Assembly: GCA_023129355.1 (NCBI GenBank)
Contig: JAGMCC010000050.1
Coordinates: forward strand, 1-8,236
Length of the DNA: 8,236 bases
Source: Dehalococcoidia bacterium
GTDB lineage: Bacteria; Chloroflexota; Dehalococcoidia; E44-bin15
Direction: 5' to 3'
Within the stretch, counting starts at the first letter, position 1. Each line of letters opens with the position of its first letter. The position numbers and the translations under genes were made by a program. Shown one piece after another: positions 1 to 6,903 of the stretch. The notes under the pieces were generated by a model. That model was not told the origin of the DNA, made no database searches, and worked only from the letters and a program-made list of their open reading frames with translations.

Positions 1-615
1 ATGCCAGGCATATCTGACCCTGGCTATGAATTAATTTTGGCGGCTAATCGCCGAGGTATCCCGGTGGTCCCTATTCCCGGGCCGTCGGTAGTTACCACGG
101 CGCTGGTGGTCTCCGGGCTGCCCACGGACAGGTTCACCTACATCGGCTTTCTACCGAACAAAGCCGGCGCCCGGCGCCGCGCCCTGGAATCGGTAGTCAA
201 TGAACCCGGCACCATTATCGTCCTGGAAGCGCCCCATCGAATCCCGGCGGCGCTGGAGGATATCCTGGCTACCCTCGGCGACCGGCGATTGGCCGTCTGC
301 CGCGAGCTTACCAAGCTCCACGAGGAGGTCTTCCGGGGAACCGTAAGCGAGGCAATAGAGCATTTCCAAGAGCCGAGGGGAGAATTCACCCTGGTGATTG
401 AAGGCAAGGGAACGAAGGGCAAGCCGCCGTTAACGGAGGCCGTGGAGAAGCAGTTGCACCAGATGTACCTTACGGGGGCTACGGCGAAAGAGGCCATAGC
501 CGCGGTGTCCGGGGAAACGGGGCTGTCGAGAAAAGAGCTGTACCAAGCCTGGCTCAGACTGGACAAGGTCTGGGACAGAGAAAAGGATTCGTGTCAAAAA
601 TCCGGGAGGAGTTAA
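1..615 (+). CDS. rsmI: 16S rRNA (cytidine-2'-O)-methyltransferase RsmI, 5'-truncated by window edge
   Basis: RsmI uses S-adenosylmethionine to 2'-O-methylate C1402 of 16S rRNA in the ribosomal decoding centre. The visible 204 residues start inside the protein: PGISDPGYEL at the left edge is the middle of the N-terminal SAM-binding region, so the ATG at base 1 is an internal Met and the true start lies left of the window. The family blocks follow in order: PIPGPS and the SGLP..RF..GFLP stretch (residues about 25-55), EAPHR (about 76-80), RELTKLHEE (about 101-109) and a GEFTLVIEG strand (about 127-135). Residues 145-190 match the small helical C-terminal domain typical of RsmI. The stop TAA is at 613-615, and the next gene's ribosome binding site lies inside the last codons. 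First visible gene of a plus-strand housekeeping run; identification is secure. Confidence 0.95.
   Translation: MPGISDPGYELILAANRRGIPVVPIPGPSVVTTALVVSGLPTDRFTYIGFLPNKAGARRRALESVVNEPGTIIVLEAPHRIPAALEDILATLGDRRLAVCRELTKLHEEVFRGTVSEAIEHFQEPRGEFTLVIEGKGTKGKPPLTEAVEKQLHQMYLTGATAKEAIAAVSGETGLSRKELYQAWLRLDKVWDREKDSCQKSGRS
604..611 (+). promoter_or_regulatory. Shine-Dalgarno site for the 70-aa Cys protein
   Basis: GGGAGGAG lies 8 bases before the ATG at 620 and inside the 3' end of rsmI. It is a strong ribosome binding site in the right place. It supports the small downstream frame as a real gene that is translated together with rsmI. Confidence 0.75.
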
Positions 616-619
616 ACAA

Positions 620-832
620 ATGCGTCGCGGCTGTATATCTTTAGGCGAAATTAAATGTGACGAGTGCCATAACACCATACCCTATCCCGACCGCTACCTG
701 GCTGTCGACGAGACGAAGGGTGTCGAGGACGAGGAGGGCGAGACCCGGCGCTACTGCGTGGAGTGCTGCCTGAAGAAGGGCTATGCCCACTACAAAGAAG
801 AGAAAGGCGAGCGGGTGCTGACCTTTTTCTAG
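620..832 (+). CDS. Small CxxC/CxxCC zinc-ribbon-like protein, function unknown
   Basis: A 70-residue protein that I do not recognise as a named family. It has C13-x2-C16 and C46-x2-C49-C50, a spacing that fits a single structural zinc site or zinc ribbon, plus a fifth Cys at position 5. An acidic linker (residues 30-42, rich in D and E) separates the knuckles, and the tail is rich in Lys, Glu and Tyr. There is no signal peptide or membrane segment, so it is probably cytoplasmic. It starts 4 bases after the rsmI stop with a strong ribosome binding site and ends 33 bases before metG, so it is very likely co-transcribed with both. The position suggests a translation-linked or nucleic-acid-binding role, but that is inference. 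The gene is likely real because of the ribosome binding site, the codon use and the ordered Cys pairs. Confidence 0.8.
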   Translation: MRRGCISLGEIKCDECHNTIPYPDRYLAVDETKGVEDEEGETRRYCVECCLKKGYAHYKEEKGERVLTFF

Positions 833-865
833 GCCGGTTATTTTACCCATCTTAAGGCATCTAGT

Positions 866-2539
866 ATGAACGAGAAAATATTCATCGGAGTAGCCTGGCC
901 TTATGCCAACGGTTCACTGCACCTGGGGCAGATTGCAGGATGCTACCTGCCGGCGGATATCTTTGCCCGCTACCATCGCCTTAAGGGAAACGATGTGCTC
1001 ATGGTCTCGGGCTCTGACCAGCATGGTACCCCGATTACGGTGCGCGCAGAGCAGGAGGGCAGGCCACCGAAAGAGATAGCTGACCACTATCACCAGGACT
1101 TCCTCGACTCGTGGCGGAAATTTGGCATCTCATTTGACCTTTTCACCACCACTGATACCCCCAACCATCATAAGCTGACCCAGGACCTCTTTCTGACCCT
1201 TAAGGATAAGGGCTATATTTATCGTGACACCACGGCGCTTCTCTACTGTTCCAACTGCAGCCGGTTTCTGCCCGACCGCTATGTGGAGGGGACATGCCCC
1301 TTCTGCCGCTTCGAAGGTACAAGGGGAGACCAGTGCGATAACTGCGGCAAGCCCCTAAATCCGGTAGACCTGATCGATCCCTATTGCCGATTATGCACCT
1401 CCGTTCCTGAGGTCAGGGAGTCGGAGCACTTCTTCCTCCGCCTGAGCGCATTCAACGACCAGCTCATTGAATGGGTGAGGGGGCAGTCCCACTGGAAGCA
1501 GAATGTGCGCAATTTTACCACTAGCCTTTTGACTGAAGGGCTGAAGGATCGGGCGATCACTAGGGATATTGAGTGGGGCATCCCGGTGCCCGTTGCCGGC
1601 TTCGAGGACAAGCGAATCTACGTGTGGTTTGAGGCGGTGATCGGCTACCTGTCGGCGAGCGTGGAGTGGGCAGAGCGATCGGGCGATGTGGAGAAATGGC
1701 GCCAGTTCTGGCAGGGGGATGCCAAGACCTATTACTTCGTAGGCAAGGACAATATTATCTTTCACACCATTATCTGGCCGGCAATGCTTATGGGCTATGG
1801 GGGGCTCAACCTCCCTTACGATGTGCCGGCCAACGAGTTCCTGACCCTCGAGGGGCGGGCGCTCTCCACCAGCCGCAACTGGGCGGTCTGGCTCCCCGAT
1901 TATCTGGAGCGCTACGATCCCGACCCCTTACGCTACTTTCTGTCGGTGAGTATGCCCGAGGATGGGGATAGCGATTTTTCATGGCGGGAGTTTGTGCGCC
2001 GCAACAACGATGAGCTGGTGGCCACCTATGGAAATTTGGTTCACCGGGTGCTTACCATCACCTATCGCAGCTTCGATGGCCAGGTCCCCGCGCCCGGTGA
2101 ATTCGATGAGCGAAGCAGCGCGCTTCTCAAGAGGGCGGAGGATGCCCTCGACACTGTAGACGGGCTGCTTCATCAGTGTCACTTCAGGGAGGCGATTAGA
2201 ACGGCGATGAGCCTGGCACAGGAGGCGAATCGCTACCTCGATGAGAAGGCCCCCTGGAAAAGGCTTGAGGATGAGCGTGAGGGCGCTGCCACCAGTTTAT
2301 ATGTGGCCCTCTCGGTGATCTCGTGTCTAAAGACGCTTTTTAATCCCTTCTTACCCTTTAGCTCGCAGAAATTGCACCAGCTTCTCGGCTTGGAAGGGAG
2401 GGTGGAGGATGGTGGCTGGTCGATAGCCAGGCTATCACCCGGTCGACAGCTAGCCCCTCCCCAGCCCCTTTTTACCAAGCTGGATGAGGAGATAGTAGCT
2501 GAGGAGGATGCCAGGTTGGAGCATGCCCGTATTAGTTGA
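866..2539 (+). CDS. metG: Methionyl-tRNA synthetase (557 aa, four-CxxC type)
   Basis: Class I synthetase that charges tRNA-Met in the cytoplasm. The catalytic domain begins with PYANGSLHLGQ, so the HIGH motif is H19-L-G-Q22. VSGSDQHGTPIT follows at 48-58. The connective insert carries four Cys knuckles, C128/C131, C144/C147, C157/C160 and C174/C177, as in MetRS forms that bind two zincs. YVWFEAVIGYLSA and FVGKDNIIFHTIIWPA are the usual methionine- and adenylate-site blocks. The KMSKS position reads A332-L-S-T-S336 followed by RNWAVW, so the first Lys is Ala and the second is Thr. The helical anticodon-binding domain (from about 370, RRNNDELVATYGNLV) runs to the end; there is no C-terminal EMAP/Trbp111 domain. 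The ATG at 866 has only a weak AAGG 8 bases upstream. The end overlaps the start of tatD. Confidence 0.96.
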   Translation: MNEKIFIGVAWPYANGSLHLGQIAGCYLPADIFARYHRLKGNDVLMVSGSDQHGTPITVRAEQEGRPPKEIADHYHQDFLDSWRKFGISFDLFTTTDTPNHHKLTQDLFLTLKDKGYIYRDTTALLYCSNCSRFLPDRYVEGTCPFCRFEGTRGDQCDNCGKPLNPVDLIDPYCRLCTSVPEVRESEHFFLRLSAFNDQLIEWVRGQSHWKQNVRNFTTSLLTEGLKDRAITRDIEWGIPVPVAGFEDKRIYVWFEAVIGYLSASVEWAERSGDVEKWRQFWQGDAKTYYFVGKDNIIFHTIIWPAMLMGYGGLNLPYDVPANEFLTLEGRALSTSRNWAVWLPDYLERYDPDPLRYFLSVSMPEDGDSDFSWREFVRRNNDELVATYGNLVHRVLTITYRSFDGQVPAPGEFDERSSALLKRAEDALDTVDGLLHQCHFREAIRTAMSLAQEANRYLDEKAPWKRLEDEREGAATSLYVALSVISCLKTLFNPFLPFSSQKLHQLLGLEGRVEDGGWSIARLSPGRQLAPPQPLFTKLDEEIVAEEDARLEHARIS

Positions 2540-3311
2540 TTCTCATACCCATATCGATATGCGCCTTTACAATAGGGACCGCGACCAGGTGTTGGAGAGA
2601 GCCAGAGGGGCCGGGGTAGCGGCGTTGGTCGATGTGGGCTGCGACCTCAATTCCAGCAGGGCGGCAATAAGGCTCGCGGCGCAATATTCGGAGGTTTTCG
2701 CCGCGCTAGGGTTTCATCCCCATAGCGCTGCCAAGATGATGGATAGTGACCTGGAAAGACTGTCTGAGCTGGCTCAGAACCCTAAGGTGGTCGCCATTGG
2801 GGAGATCGGGCTTGACTTTTATCGCAATCTATCACCAAGGGAGGTCCAGGTCGAGGCCTTCAAAAAGCAGCTGGCATTAGCCTGCAGGCTTAAGTTGCCG
2901 GTGATCGTTCACTGCCGCGATGCTCAGGAGGAGGTACTCCGCATACTTACCGAGTGGGCTTATGGAGCGGGTAGAGCGAAAGAACCTTTAGGAGTGCTCC
3001 ATTGCTTTAGCGGCGATAGGGAGCTTAGCCAGAGGTATATTGAGATGGGCTTCCTCCTTTCCATTGCCGGTCCCATTACATACCCCTCTTCCCATGCCCT
3101 GGAGATTGCATATCACGTACCGTTGGACAAGCTTCTTATTGAGACCGATTGCCCCTTTCTTACCCCCCAGCCTCATCGGGGCAAGAGGAATGAGCCAGCG
3201 AATGTGTCTTTCGTCGCTGAGAAGATCGGCGAGATCAGGGGGGTGCCCAGCGATGTGGTGGCGGAGCATACCACTGCGAACGCGGTCAAGCTCTTTGGGT
3301 TACCCCTTTAA
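2523..3311 (+). CDS. tatD: TatD family metal-dependent hydrolase / DNase
   Basis: TatD proteins are cytoplasmic TIM-barrel metal hydrolases with 3'-5' exonuclease activity on DNA and RNA; they are implicated in repair and quality control. All metal ligands are visible: H8 and H10 (VDSHTHID), E94 (GEIGLDF), H130 (VHCRDA), H160 (LHCFSG) and D209 (IETDCPFL). The length of 262 aa is normal. An ATG at 2508 is in frame and would add five residues, but it directly abuts the GAGGAGG at 2501-2507 with no spacing. The ATG at 2523 places VDSHTHID next to the N-terminus, as in the family, so I chose it, with GAGGAGG 15 bases upstream. The gene overlaps the metG 3' end by 17 bases, which suggests translational coupling. 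metG-tatD adjacency is common in bacteria. Confidence 0.93.
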   Translation: MPVLVDSHTHIDMRLYNRDRDQVLERARGAGVAALVDVGCDLNSSRAAIRLAAQYSEVFAALGFHPHSAAKMMDSDLERLSELAQNPKVVAIGEIGLDFYRNLSPREVQVEAFKKQLALACRLKLPVIVHCRDAQEEVLRILTEWAYGAGRAKEPLGVLHCFSGDRELSQRYIEMGFLLSIAGPITYPSSHALEIAYHVPLDKLLIETDCPFLTPQPHRGKRNEPANVSFVAEKIGEIRGVPSDVVAEHTTANAVKLFGLPL

Positions 3312-3314
3312 TTG

Positions 3315-3321
3315 AAAGGAG
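3315..3321 (+). promoter_or_regulatory. Shine-Dalgarno site that fixes the TTG start of the polyprenyl synthase
   Basis: AAAGGAG sits in the 14-base gap between the tatD stop and the next gene. Four bases separate it from TTG at 3326. The nearest in-frame ATG (3371) would delete 15 residues and has no comparable site, so TTG is the better start. Confidence 0.65.
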
Positions 3322-3325
3322 TCTT

Positions 3326-4291
3326 TTGTCCATCGCTTCTATCTACGAACCAATCCAGGAAGGCCTGGGGATGGTGGAGGAGAAGCTAAAAGACTTTGCC
3401 CGGGTGGATTTCCCCTGGATAGTTGAGCCATTGACCTATGTTCTAGAGAGCAGTGGCAAGCGGATCCGCCCCGGGCTTACCCTGCTTGCGGGCAGGTTTT
3501 ATCGCTACGACCTTGAAACGTTGATTCCGATGGCCACCGCTATCGAGCTGTTCCACAATGCCACCCTTGTTCACGACGATGCGGTGGATAAGGCTTTGTT
3601 GCGGCGGGGCAAGACTGCAGTGAATAGCCTCTGGGGGGAGGGCATCGCCGTGCTTCTGGGGGACTACCTTTTTTCCATCTCCGCTGATCTGGTTTGCAGT
3701 ATTGGCAACTTCAGGGTGATGAGCCTTTTCGCCAAGACACTAACAGAGATATCCAGCGGTCAGTTGAGAGAGACTTTTAACGCTTACAGCTGGCGCCAGG
3801 ATCGCGAGGGCTATTATGAGCAGATCTATAGCAAGACTGCCTCACTCTTCGCTGCCGCCACCGGTACCGGGGCGGTGTTGAGCGAGGCCCCGGAGGAAGC
3901 GGTGGCGGCGCTCACAAGCTACGGGAGTAATCTGGGTATGGCCTTCCAGGTGGTGGATGATGTCCTGGACGTTATCGGCGATGAGGGGGAGATGGGAAAG
4001 CCGGTGGGCAGTGATCTCTTACAGGGCACCCTGACACTGCCGATAATCCTCCTTGTGGAGCAACATCCCCAGGACAACGTCCTGGGGGAGCTACCTGAGA
4101 AACCGGGGGATCAGGTGGAGGTGGCGCGGGTTATTGAGATGGTGCGCAACTCGCCTGTTGTTGACGAGTGCTACCAGATCGCCGGAGGCTTCCTATCCCA
4201 GGCATGCGGCGCTCTGGAGGGGCTGCCGGATAACGTCAGCCGCCGGTCGCTCCTCGATCTGGCAGACTACGTCATTGAGCGCCGCAAATAA
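3326..4291 (+). CDS. Polyprenyl diphosphate synthase, long-chain trans type
   Basis: Class I trans-prenyltransferase that adds isopentenyl diphosphate units to an allylic diphosphate, giving the precursor of the quinone side chain or a related polyprenyl lipid. GKRIRPGLTLLAG near residue 45 binds IPP. The first Asp-rich motif is D84-D-A-V-D88, followed by a basic stretch (LLRRGKT), and the second is D211-D-V-L-D215. The residue five before the first motif is Ala (ATLVHDD). In this family a small residue there goes with long products (about C30-C40 or more), whereas an aromatic one stops at C15-C20; the exact chain length cannot be read. At 321 aa it is complete. The start is TTG with a good ribosome binding site, 14 bases after tatD. 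The stop faces that of recO one base away. Confidence 0.93.
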   Translation: MSIASIYEPIQEGLGMVEEKLKDFARVDFPWIVEPLTYVLESSGKRIRPGLTLLAGRFYRYDLETLIPMATAIELFHNATLVHDDAVDKALLRRGKTAVNSLWGEGIAVLLGDYLFSISADLVCSIGNFRVMSLFAKTLTEISSGQLRETFNAYSWRQDREGYYEQIYSKTASLFAAATGTGAVLSEAPEEAVAALTSYGSNLGMAFQVVDDVLDVIGDEGEMGKPVGSDLLQGTLTLPIILLVEQHPQDNVLGELPEKPGDQVEVARVIEMVRNSPVVDECYQIAGGFLSQACGALEGLPDNVSRRSLLDLADYVIERRK

Positions 4292-4292
4292 A

Positions 4293-5054
4293 CTACCCCT
4301 CCCTCCTCAGCCGGTCCAGCCACGCCACCGACTTCACCTCCCGCTCCAGAATATACCTGATGTAGTGGCGCATGAGGCGCTCCAACTCCCGCGATAGCTC
4401 TTCATTCATCCTCACCCGGCTGGCTCTTTGGTAGTCTCCTTGTTGCAGGAGTCGTGTCACTTTGAGGGCATTTAATGAGATGGGTTGGGATAGTGGCTCC
4501 TTTTCCCCACATGCGGGGCAGAGCACCCCGCCACTGCTGGCGCTGAAGAAGTTGGCAGTCGGCTCCAGGGGCGATTTGCAGCCCAGACACTGGTGAAGCT
4601 CGGGCTTGTAGCCCAGGTGGGTGAGGAGGGATAACTCGAAGTAGCGCAGGGTGAGATCCCCATTATCGGTCTCGCAGAGCCGGTGTAGCGTGTCAAGGAG
4701 CAGCTTATAGGCAGGGTAGTTCTCTACGTGTTCTGCGGTAAACTGCGCCACCAGCTCGACAGCATAGATGGCGAGGCTGGCGCGCCACAGGTCGCTTCTC
4801 AAGGGGAGGAAGCTTGAGATGGTCTGCGATTGGGTGATGATGTCCAGGTTCTGCCCCCGTGCCAGCATCAGGGAGCAGTGGGTGAGAAGCTCAAGGTGGC
4901 CTCCCATCTTGCTCCTGGGGCGGCGCACCCCCTTGGCGATGGCGCTCAATTTACCCAGGTTGGGGGTATAGAGGGTGAGGATCTTGTCCGCCTCCCCCAG
5001 GTTTATTCGTTTGAGGACAATGGCTTCGGTCTTATAAACCTTTGGCGCGGTCAT
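4293..5054 (-). CDS. recO: DNA repair protein RecO
   Basis: RecO works with RecF and RecR to load RecA onto SSB-coated single-stranded DNA during gap repair. The N-terminal OB fold is clear: KTEAIVLK, LGEADKILTLYTP, GKLSAIAKGVRRPRSK and a following GGHLELL (residues 8-57). The helical domain carries the zinc site C156-x2-C159 ... C179-x2-C182. At 253 aa it is a normal length. The ATG at 5054 has only a weak AAGG about nine bases upstream, and the repeat element at 5067-5091 lies just beyond it. It is the last gene of the minus-strand block and converges on the polyprenyl synthase with one base between the stop codons. Confidence 0.95.
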   Translation of the reverse strand: MTAPKVYKTEAIVLKRINLGEADKILTLYTPNLGKLSAIAKGVRRPRSKMGGHLELLTHCSLMLARGQNLDIITQSQTISSFLPLRSDLWRASLAIYAVELVAQFTAEHVENYPAYKLLLDTLHRLCETDNGDLTLRYFELSLLTHLGYKPELHQCLGCKSPLEPTANFFSASSGGVLCPACGEKEPLSQPISLNALKVTRLLQQGDYQRASRVRMNEELSRELERLMRHYIRYILEREVKSVAWLDRLRREG

Positions 5055-5066
5055 CTTTTCGCCTTA

Positions 5067-5091
5067 TCGCCCTGGGGCAGTCCTGTCATTA
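5067..5091 (-). repeat. Intergenic repeat, copy A (upstream of recO)
   Basis: A 25-base stretch matching copy B (6320-6344) at 21 of 25 positions without gaps. On the minus strand it runs TAATG, then a CAGGACTGCC core, then a CCAGGGCGA end. Weaker similarity continues past the GGGCGA end (GGCGAAAAG here, GCGAA in copy B) almost to the recO start codon, and CAGC flanks the other side. It lies between the FKBP gene and recO, 12 bases upstream of the recO ATG. It may be a dispersed intergenic repeat or a conserved leader element. Confidence 0.55.
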
Positions 5092-5152
5092 CAGCGCTTC
5101 CAGTCTTTGCAAAGTGCAAACGTTTGGGCGAATCTTTCGTTGCGCGATATCG

Positions 5153-5677
5153 TTACGACGGTTGTAGTATCTCTACGAGCTCGATTTCAAAAGTCAGGTC
5201 TTCCCCTACTAGAGGATGGTTAGCATCAACCGTCACGCCTGCTTCGGATACGTTGAGCACGGTTACTGGAAACGGTTGGCCGGAAGCATCTTTCATGTAC
5301 AATTGCTGACCTACCTCCGGCACGAAGCCCTCCTCGAACTGGCTCCAATTCAGCGTTACTACTAGTTCTTCATAGTACGGGCCGTATGCTTCATCCGCCG
5401 GGATGTGGACAATTGTCGATTCGTTGAGGCTCAGCCCGATTACCGCCTGCTCAAAGCCGGCGAGATATTTACCATCGCCTATTGTAAAATTCAGGGTGTG
5501 GCCGCCTTGCAGTTCGGAAGAGTCAAACACCGTGCCGTCATCCAGTGTGCCTGTGTAGAGAACCCTAACGGTATCACCATCTTTTGCCGTTACTTCCTCC
5601 GCACAACAAGCTGACATAAAAATTGAGCCAACCAGTAGTGCCATTACCATGAGAACCGACGCAAATCTTCTTGTCAT
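5153..5677 (-). CDS. SlyD-like FKBP-type peptidyl-prolyl isomerase, predicted lipoprotein
   Basis: Proline isomerase/chaperone of the FKBP superfamily. Residues 1-23 form a signal peptide: a basic MTRR start, a hydrophobic core, then M-S-A-C24, which fits a relaxed lipobox, with C25 next. The mature protein is therefore probably lipid-anchored outside the cytoplasmic membrane. The catalytic fold is visible as VLYTGTLDDGTVFDSS (about 39-54), GFEQAVIGL (about 74-82), EAYGP (about 95-99) and NHPLVGEDLTFEIELVEI near the end. The segment between EAYG and NHPL matches the SlyD-type insert-in-flap chaperone domain. There is no His-rich metal-binding tail. 174 aa is a normal length including the signal peptide. 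GGGAGGA at 5681-5687 is a good ribosome binding site. The start overlaps the upstream gene as ATGA, so the two are translationally coupled. Confidence 0.9.
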   Translation of the reverse strand: MTRRFASVLMVMALLVGSIFMSACCAEEVTAKDGDTVRVLYTGTLDDGTVFDSSELQGGHTLNFTIGDGKYLAGFEQAVIGLSLNESTIVHIPADEAYGPYYEELVVTLNWSQFEEGFVPEVGQQLYMKDASGQPFPVTVLNVSEAGVTVDANHPLVGEDLTFEIELVEILQPS

Positions 5678-6240
5678 CTTTCCTCCCTTAATGTAGTAAG
5701 ATTCTTATCATCATCAGACATGGGCGAAATCGAGGATATGGATATCTCACAAACCGGGTCTCCCTGCATCATGCTTCTAAGAATATTCACCTCGCCTTCG
5801 AGGCCACAGGCTGCTAACCACCCTTCGTGTCGAGCTCCGCAGGCGCACTCGTATGTTTTAGTGCCCCCAGCCTTACGGACCTCTTCAAACCCGTAACATT
5901 TTGTAGTGATACCAATAAAAGAGTCCTCACCGGTCACCTTGATTTCCCCTTCTAGCATTGGTGGCGGAAAATACACCTCGCAGGCAATCTTTTGAATCTT
6001 GATGAAGTCCGCGGCAGTTTTTATCTCGCTGCTCTGCGTTGCCTCCAGCAGCCGCTTAATTTCTGTCCTACCTATAGATCTCACTGCATCCTTGTTTAGT
6101 TTATTGGCTACGTCAAATCCGCATTCCAAACCAACTTTCAAATACCATCTTGCGTCATGCGAAGCCCAGTTTTGACGTAGGAGCTGTGCTTTCACTTCCG
6201 GGGTCAATCTCTCTCTCAACTTATCCAGTTCTATAGCCAT
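5674..6240 (-). CDS. DUF6125-like Cys-containing protein (possible ATC-hydrolase / V4R-type fold)
   Basis: A 188-aa soluble protein without signal peptide or membrane helices. Residues 20-66 (LRQNWASHDARWY, then a VANKLNKDAV...EIKRLL stretch) resemble from memory the DUF6125 family, which turns up in anaerobic bacteria and archaea and has no known activity. The C-terminal half has C115, C132/C134 (a CAC triplet), C145 and GDPVC164. A late GDxxC block of this kind recalls the L-2-amino-thiazoline-4-carboxylate hydrolase-like and V4R-type domains; this link is tentative. The ATG at 6240 has a perfect AGGAGG at 6245-6250. The last codons contain the ribosome binding site of the FKBP gene, and the stop overlaps its start by four bases. 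Substrate and role are unknown. Confidence 0.82.
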   Translation of the reverse strand: MAIELDKLRERLTPEVKAQLLRQNWASHDARWYLKVGLECGFDVANKLNKDAVRSIGRTEIKRLLEATQSSEIKTAADFIKIQKIACEVYFPPPMLEGEIKVTGEDSFIGITTKCYGFEEVRKAGGTKTYECACGARHEGWLAACGLEGEVNILRSMMQGDPVCEISISSISPMSDDDKNLTTLREER

Positions 6241-6244
6241 ATAA

Positions 6245-6250
6245 CCTCCT
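6245..6250 (-). promoter_or_regulatory. Consensus Shine-Dalgarno site of the DUF6125-like gene
   Basis: The minus strand reads AGGAGGTTAT immediately before the ATG at 6240, a full consensus with four bases of spacing. It is the strongest ribosome binding site of the minus-strand block and fixes the start. Confidence 0.75.
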
Positions 6251-6319
6251 ACCAGGTCTCTCCTATACTTATTGAAATCCGATATTCAGGCGGGCATCAG
6301 ATCGCAATAGTTCGCTTTT

Positions 6320-6344
6320 TCGCCCCGGGGCAATCATGGCATTA
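6320..6344 (-). repeat. Intergenic repeat, copy B (upstream of the DUF6125-like gene)
   Basis: Second copy of the 25-base element, 80 bases upstream of the gene start at 6240 and 22 bases beyond the stop of the membrane protein gene. It contains the 10-base palindrome GCCCCGGGGC (6322-6331). It matches copy A at 21 of 25 positions and copy C at 17 of 22. On the minus strand it is preceded by GCTGTATACT, whose TATACT resembles a -10 box, but no convincing -35 box lies at 16-18 bases. The rest of the 126-base gap (6241-6366) holds only the ribosome binding site of the downstream gene. Confidence 0.55.
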
Positions 6345-6366
6345 GTATACAGCAAAACAATGGTAA

Positions 6367-6903
6367 CTAGCATTCTCTTTGCTTCGACACCATGTTCTGT
6401 AACTTGCCGCCGGGGCATGTATTCCTTATCGCGCAGGCGGGGCAAATTGCCAGGAAGAATGCGATGTAATATGCAATGTTCAATGCAAAATAACTAATCG
6501 CCAGCGGGATACTTATATCGGCAATCCAGAACAGCGGGAAACCGATCAGGCCGAGCAGTGAGAGAAAGGCGATAGCTGCGAACCAATCGAATAGCCTTTT
6601 TGACCTCCTGACCCTTTTCCTGAGGATTATTTTTGCCAGTGTGCCTGAGGGTATGATCCCGGCAACCGCCGGGCAAAACCCGCCAGCGTACGGGCAATCC
6701 TGGTAGGCACAGCAGTAGGCCTGAGACAGGTTAGCCATGACAAAAAGTGAGATGAATACGAGGGAAATAGCGAAACTGATAGACCAGAGGTATACCGCAA
6801 CCAGGATGAGCAATATTAAGAACGGTACCGTCAGTATGAAGTAGGCCCGTTTTCTGCAGTAGGGAACACATGACATATCCGGTCTTTTTTCACTAGGCAT
6901 CAT
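6367..6903 (-). CDS. Cys-rich four-helix membrane protein, function unknown
   Basis: A 178-aa integral membrane protein that I cannot assign to a named family. Hydrophobic segments lie at about 21-39, 42-62, 107-126 and 130-153. A basic loop (94-104, KRVRRSKR region) separates the two helix pairs and by the positive-inside rule should face the cytoplasm, as should the termini. Ten cysteines cluster at helix ends: C12/C16 (CVPYC), C64/C65/C70/C77 (CCAYQDCPYAGGFCP), C154/C157/C163 (CPACAIRNTCPGG) and the final residue C178. All are predicted on the cytoplasmic side, which would suit metal or Fe-S binding or thiol redox chemistry; this is inference. The start is ATG at 6903 or the adjacent ATG at 6900, both with weak ribosome binding sites. 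Its 5' neighbour region (6904-7224) has no convincing gene. Confidence 0.78.
   Translation of the reverse strand: MMPSEKRPDMSCVPYCRKRAYFILTVPFLILLILVAVYLWSISFAISLVFISLFVMANLSQAYCCAYQDCPYAGGFCPAVAGIIPSGTLAKIILRKRVRRSKRLFDWFAAIAFLSLLGLIGFPLFWIADISIPLAISYFALNIAYYIAFFLAICPACAIRNTCPGGKLQNMVSKQREC

Noticed and set aside
138..566. Open frame of 142 codons antisense to rsmI
   Set aside because: Its composition is Ser/Arg/Ala-rich as expected for a shadow frame, and the sense strand encodes conserved RsmI blocks throughout.
2508..2522. Upstream ATG for tatD adding five residues
   Set aside because: It abuts its only ribosome-binding-like sequence with no spacing, and TatD proteins start close to the first His-x-His motif, so ATG 2523 is preferred.
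5106..5126. TTTGCA-AAG-TGCAAA hairpin overlapping the palindrome CAAACGTTTG, resembling a LacI-family operator core (AANCGNTT)
   Set aside because: Several 10-base palindromes are expected by chance in 8 kb, and no LacI-family regulator or clear promoter is next to it. It may be a recO operator but cannot be supported.
6692..6704. GGGCAATCCTGG inside the membrane protein gene resembles the repeat core
   Set aside because: It encodes the Tyr-Gln-Asp-Cys-Pro part of the Cys motif, and the similarity ends outside about 13 bases, so it is not counted as a repeat copy.
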